The notes beneath the pieces are model-generated. The model saw nothing but the letters and a program-made list of their open reading frames with translations, was not told the DNA's origin and did no database searches. From positions 4,785-68,784 of the forward strand of contig CAZHXN010000009.1 in NCBI GenBank assembly GCA_964536415.1: a DNA stretch of 64,000 nucleotides, written 5' to 3'. A program made the position numbers and the translations under genes. This DNA is from Trichothermofontia sp964536415. GTDB taxonomy: Bacteria; Cyanobacteriota; Cyanobacteriia; B231. Below, in pieces: positions 61,612 to 64,000 of the stretch (position 1 is its first letter; every line of letters starts with the position of its first letter).

Positions 61612-63840
61612 ATGCGTGTCCTTGTGATAGCGGTCTACGCCCTAGCAGGTCTAGGGGGTGGATGGCTAGTTTGGAGCAATGGTGCCCGCGCGAATACCCC
61701 CGCTGGCGTGGCTGAGCCACTGGCGGCAGGGCAAGGGATGACGATTGCCCAATACCGGGTACCCACCGTAGTTAGCCCAACCCCAGCGGTTGCCGGCTCA
61801 CCTGCTTCCAATGGCGCACAGTATTACCAGGACTACCAACCTGTCCCGGTCGATTCGTTTCACCTGACCGACCCCACCGCCTCACTCATCACGGGACCCT
61901 CCCTGTTACGCCCCCCTAAACCCAAGCCCGTTGTCGTCCCCATACGGGGAGATGAAACGCGGTTCCCTGCTGACTCCACCGCCAACGGTGTGGCCAGTCC
62001 TCCCGTGGTCATTCCCACCCGCCCGATGCCGCCACCGATCGGGACCAACCCGCCGCCAATTGACGATACCCTGAAACCCATTGTGCTGGAACCGGCTAGG
62101 GCCGTGATGGTGGGTGAGGTGCGAGTGGTGGGTGGAAATACCAATCTCGCCCAGTTTGTGCAAAATGCAGTGACCACCCAGGCCGGGGGAACTGCTACCC
62201 GTGAGCAACTAGAGCAGGATGTGGCCGATCTCCTCGCTACGGGAATTTTCCTCACGGTGAACTATCAAACCTACAGTGCCAGCAATGGCCTACTAGTGGT
62301 CTTTCGAGTCCAGCCGATCGTCGTGCGATCGCTGCAACTCTTGGGGGCCAAGGTCCTCAACCCGGCCAAGGCGACGGAACTCCTGGGTATTCAGCGTGGC
62401 GTGATGATTGATCCGATCGCCCTGAATGCGGGTGCTCACAAGATTAACCAGTGGTATCAAGAGAATGGCTACACCCTGGCCAAGGTGTTGGCGATCCGTC
62501 CCAGTCGGGAAGGGGTGGTGGTTCTGGAGGTGTCGGAAGGGGTGATTGGGTCGATCGCCTTTCGCTTTTTCGATCGCGATGGTAGTCCCGTGGATGCCGA
62601 TAAGCAGCCGATTCAGGGACGCACGAAGGAGCCGTTTTTGCGGGAACAGGTGAAACTTCAGGAAGGGGAAGTCTTCCGGGAGCCGGTAGCCCAGGGTGAC
62701 CTGCAACGGTTGTATGCGTTGGGGTTATTTGGCGGGGTGGGCCTTTCCCTCAGTGGTGAGGCGGATCAGGTGGCGGTAATCTATGACCTGCAAGAAATTC
62801 CCTCGCGATCGCTCAACTTTGGCGGGGGCTACAGTGACAGTGCCGGGATCTATGGCACGCTCACCTATAGCGATCGCAACTTTAATGGACTGGGGCAACA
62901 GTTGGGGACCAATCTCCTGGTGGGGACGCGGGACGCGCAGTTTGATGTGAATTTTAAGAACCCCTACCGCGATACCGCCCCCGATCGCCTAGGGTACTCG
63001 TTTGATATTTTCCGCCGCCGCACCCTGGCACTGACCTTTACCGGCGGTGACCCAGAGGTAGACCTGCCCAATAACGATCTGCCGCGTTTAGGGCGCTTTG
63101 GGGGGAGCTTGACTTTGGAGCGCCCCTTGAGTCCGGCGTGGATGGGTGCGTTGGGTCTCAGTTATGTGCGATCGAGTGTGCGCGATAGTGACGGGAAATT
63201 GTCGCCAAAGGACGAGTTAGGCAATAACCTGTCGTTTAGCGGCACGGGAATCGATGATTTGCTCACAGTAAGCTTTGAAGCGGTGAATGACCAGCGGGAT
63301 AATCCCACCAATCCCACCCAAGGGTCACGCCTCTCACTCAACATGGAGCAGTCGATTCCCATGGGTCTGGGCAATATTTTGATGAACCGGGTACGGGCTG
63401 ACTATCGTTACTACCTACCCGTAGATTGGCTAAAATTTGCCGATCAGCCAGAGGTATTGGCCTTTAATGTCCAGGGCGGCACCGTTATGGGTAATTTACC
63501 GCCCTATGAAGCGTTTAACCTGGGCGGATTAAATTCGGTGCGGGGGTATGGCATTGCCGAGGTGGGTAGTGGTCGCACCTATGTGGTGGCTTCAACGGAA
63601 TATCGGTTCCCAATTTATAAAATCTTTGGCGGGGTAGTTTTTGCCGACTTTGGTTCTGACCTGGGTTCCGGGGATACGGTGCCAGGGGAACCGGCGGAAA
63701 TTCGCGGCAAACCGGGAACCGGCTTTGGGATGGGGCTAGGCGTACGGGTGCAATCCCCCGTGGGCCTGATCCGTGCGGACTATGGCATCAACGATGAGGG
63801 AGATACGCTGCTCCAGTTCGGGTTCGGGCAACGCTTTTAG
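61612..63840 (+). CDS. Omp85/BamA outer-membrane assembly protein
   Basis: 742 residues. Inserts beta-barrel proteins into the outer membrane; plastid Toc75 is a relative. Signal peptide (VLVIAVYALAGLGGGWLVW), Pro-rich periplasmic linker (about 30-155), POTRA domains (about 160-395: VGEVRVVGGNTNLAQFVQN, VRSLQLLGAKVLNPAKATELL, EVSEGVIGSIAFRFF) and the 16-strand barrel from about 400, with the L6 VRGYG motif (GLNSVRGYGIAEVGSG) and C-terminal Phe742 (LLQFGFGQRF). Extra residues (GRTKEPFLREQVKLQEGEVF) belong to POTRA 3. Complete within the window. Confidence 0.95.
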   Translation: MRVLVIAVYALAGLGGGWLVWSNGARANTPAGVAEPLAAGQGMTIAQYRVPTVVSPTPAVAGSPASNGAQYYQDYQPVPVDSFHLTDPTASLITGPSLLRPPKPKPVVVPIRGDETRFPADSTANGVASPPVVIPTRPMPPPIGTNPPPIDDTLKPIVLEPARAVMVGEVRVVGGNTNLAQFVQNAVTTQAGGTATREQLEQDVADLLATGIFLTVNYQTYSASNGLLVVFRVQPIVVRSLQLLGAKVLNPAKATELLGIQRGVMIDPIALNAGAHKINQWYQENGYTLAKVLAIRPSREGVVVLEVSEGVIGSIAFRFFDRDGSPVDADKQPIQGRTKEPFLREQVKLQEGEVFREPVAQGDLQRLYALGLFGGVGLSLSGEADQVAVIYDLQEIPSRSLNFGGGYSDSAGIYGTLTYSDRNFNGLGQQLGTNLLVGTRDAQFDVNFKNPYRDTAPDRLGYSFDIFRRRTLALTFTGGDPEVDLPNNDLPRLGRFGGSLTLERPLSPAWMGALGLSYVRSSVRDSDGKLSPKDELGNNLSFSGTGIDDLLTVSFEAVNDQRDNPTNPTQGSRLSLNMEQSIPMGLGNILMNRVRADYRYYLPVDWLKFADQPEVLAFNVQGGTVMGNLPPYEAFNLGGLNSVRGYGIAEVGSGRTYVVASTEYRFPIYKIFGGVVFADFGSDLGSGDTVPGEPAEIRGKPGTGFGMGLGVRVQSPVGLIRADYGINDEGDTLLQFGFGQRF

Positions 63841-64000
63841 CTATTGCTTAGCCCGAATCCTCCCCAAAGTCAGTTTCTGGTCAGTCAACCCAGAAGAACC
63901 CATTCTTCCAGTCAAGTGTCCAGATACAGCCTTTACCTTAATCATAAAGTACAGTGTTACCGGGGTAGGATGCGGGCTGCCGGTCGGATCGAGATCCAAG

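Overview
The window reads as a piece of a cyanobacterial chromosome, probably a Leptolyngbya-like or related lineage; genus cannot be fixed from the sequence alone. Supporting signs are the very frequent HIP1 octamer gcgatcgc in genes and spacers, an sqdB-sqdX sulfolipid pair, a Calvin-type gap2, an RRM protein next to rpsU, a FutA-type iron-binding protein, a Zur-type Fur regulator, a three-part Omp85, and families largely restricted to cyanobacteria (DUF2605, DUF2973, DUF1823). Almost all of it is ordinary chromosome, GC-rich and dense. It is a scaffold: there are two runs of N, one inside thrS (14230-14239) and one beside a tRNA gene (22554-22623).

Layout. 1-3440: 5' part of recG, a broken Uma2/DUF2887 chimera and a methyltransferase. 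3793-9787: a large DUF4347/RTX-repeat surface protein, a small secreted protein, an isoaspartyl peptidase/asparaginase and ilvA. 10125-16714: rbp and rpsU with terminators, a frameshifted gamma-glutamylcyclotransferase-like gene, the DUF2605-DUF2973 pair, thrS, an Rpn/DUF4351-like nuclease-family protein and a secreted protein. 16867-21047: sqdB, sqdX and futA, the last behind a perfect palindrome. 21613-28642: an SDR enzyme, tRNA-Val, a FecR-CHASE2 histidine-kinase operon, purM and zur. 28982-33688 (all minus strand): NfeD-stomatin pair, coaD overlapping a coiled-coil gene, a CDF transporter and an alpha/beta hydrolase-fold protein.

33908-47782 is a polysaccharide region: glycosyltransferases, a sugar-phosphate transferase, gmd and fcl (GDP-fucose branch), with uvrA embedded. 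It then becomes visibly AT-rich (about 41900-47750), where a glycosyltransferase, a DegT aminotransferase, a decayed glycosyltransferase and a Wzy/O-antigen-ligase-like membrane protein lie among long AT-rich spacers. From 47797 the ordinary chromosome resumes: DUF1823, DUF389, a PadR regulator, the murC-murB-ybaB cluster, gap2, tRNA-Leu, a SpoU methyltransferase, lpdA, a GNAT acetyltransferase, an ACT-domain malic enzyme and an Omp85 protein.

I see no CRISPR array, prophage or intact transposon, and no clearly new multi-gene system. The most informative oddities are decay and rearrangement (the Uma2/DUF2887 chimera with a CGA-to-TGA-type stop, a glycosyltransferase with an internal deletion, a one-base frameshift), a family of palindromic dispersed repeats at five loci, a relic resembling an IS200/IS605 right end, a perfect palindrome at the futA promoter, a hybrid kinase with a degenerate receiver, and a hydrolase-fold protein that lacks the usual nucleophile.
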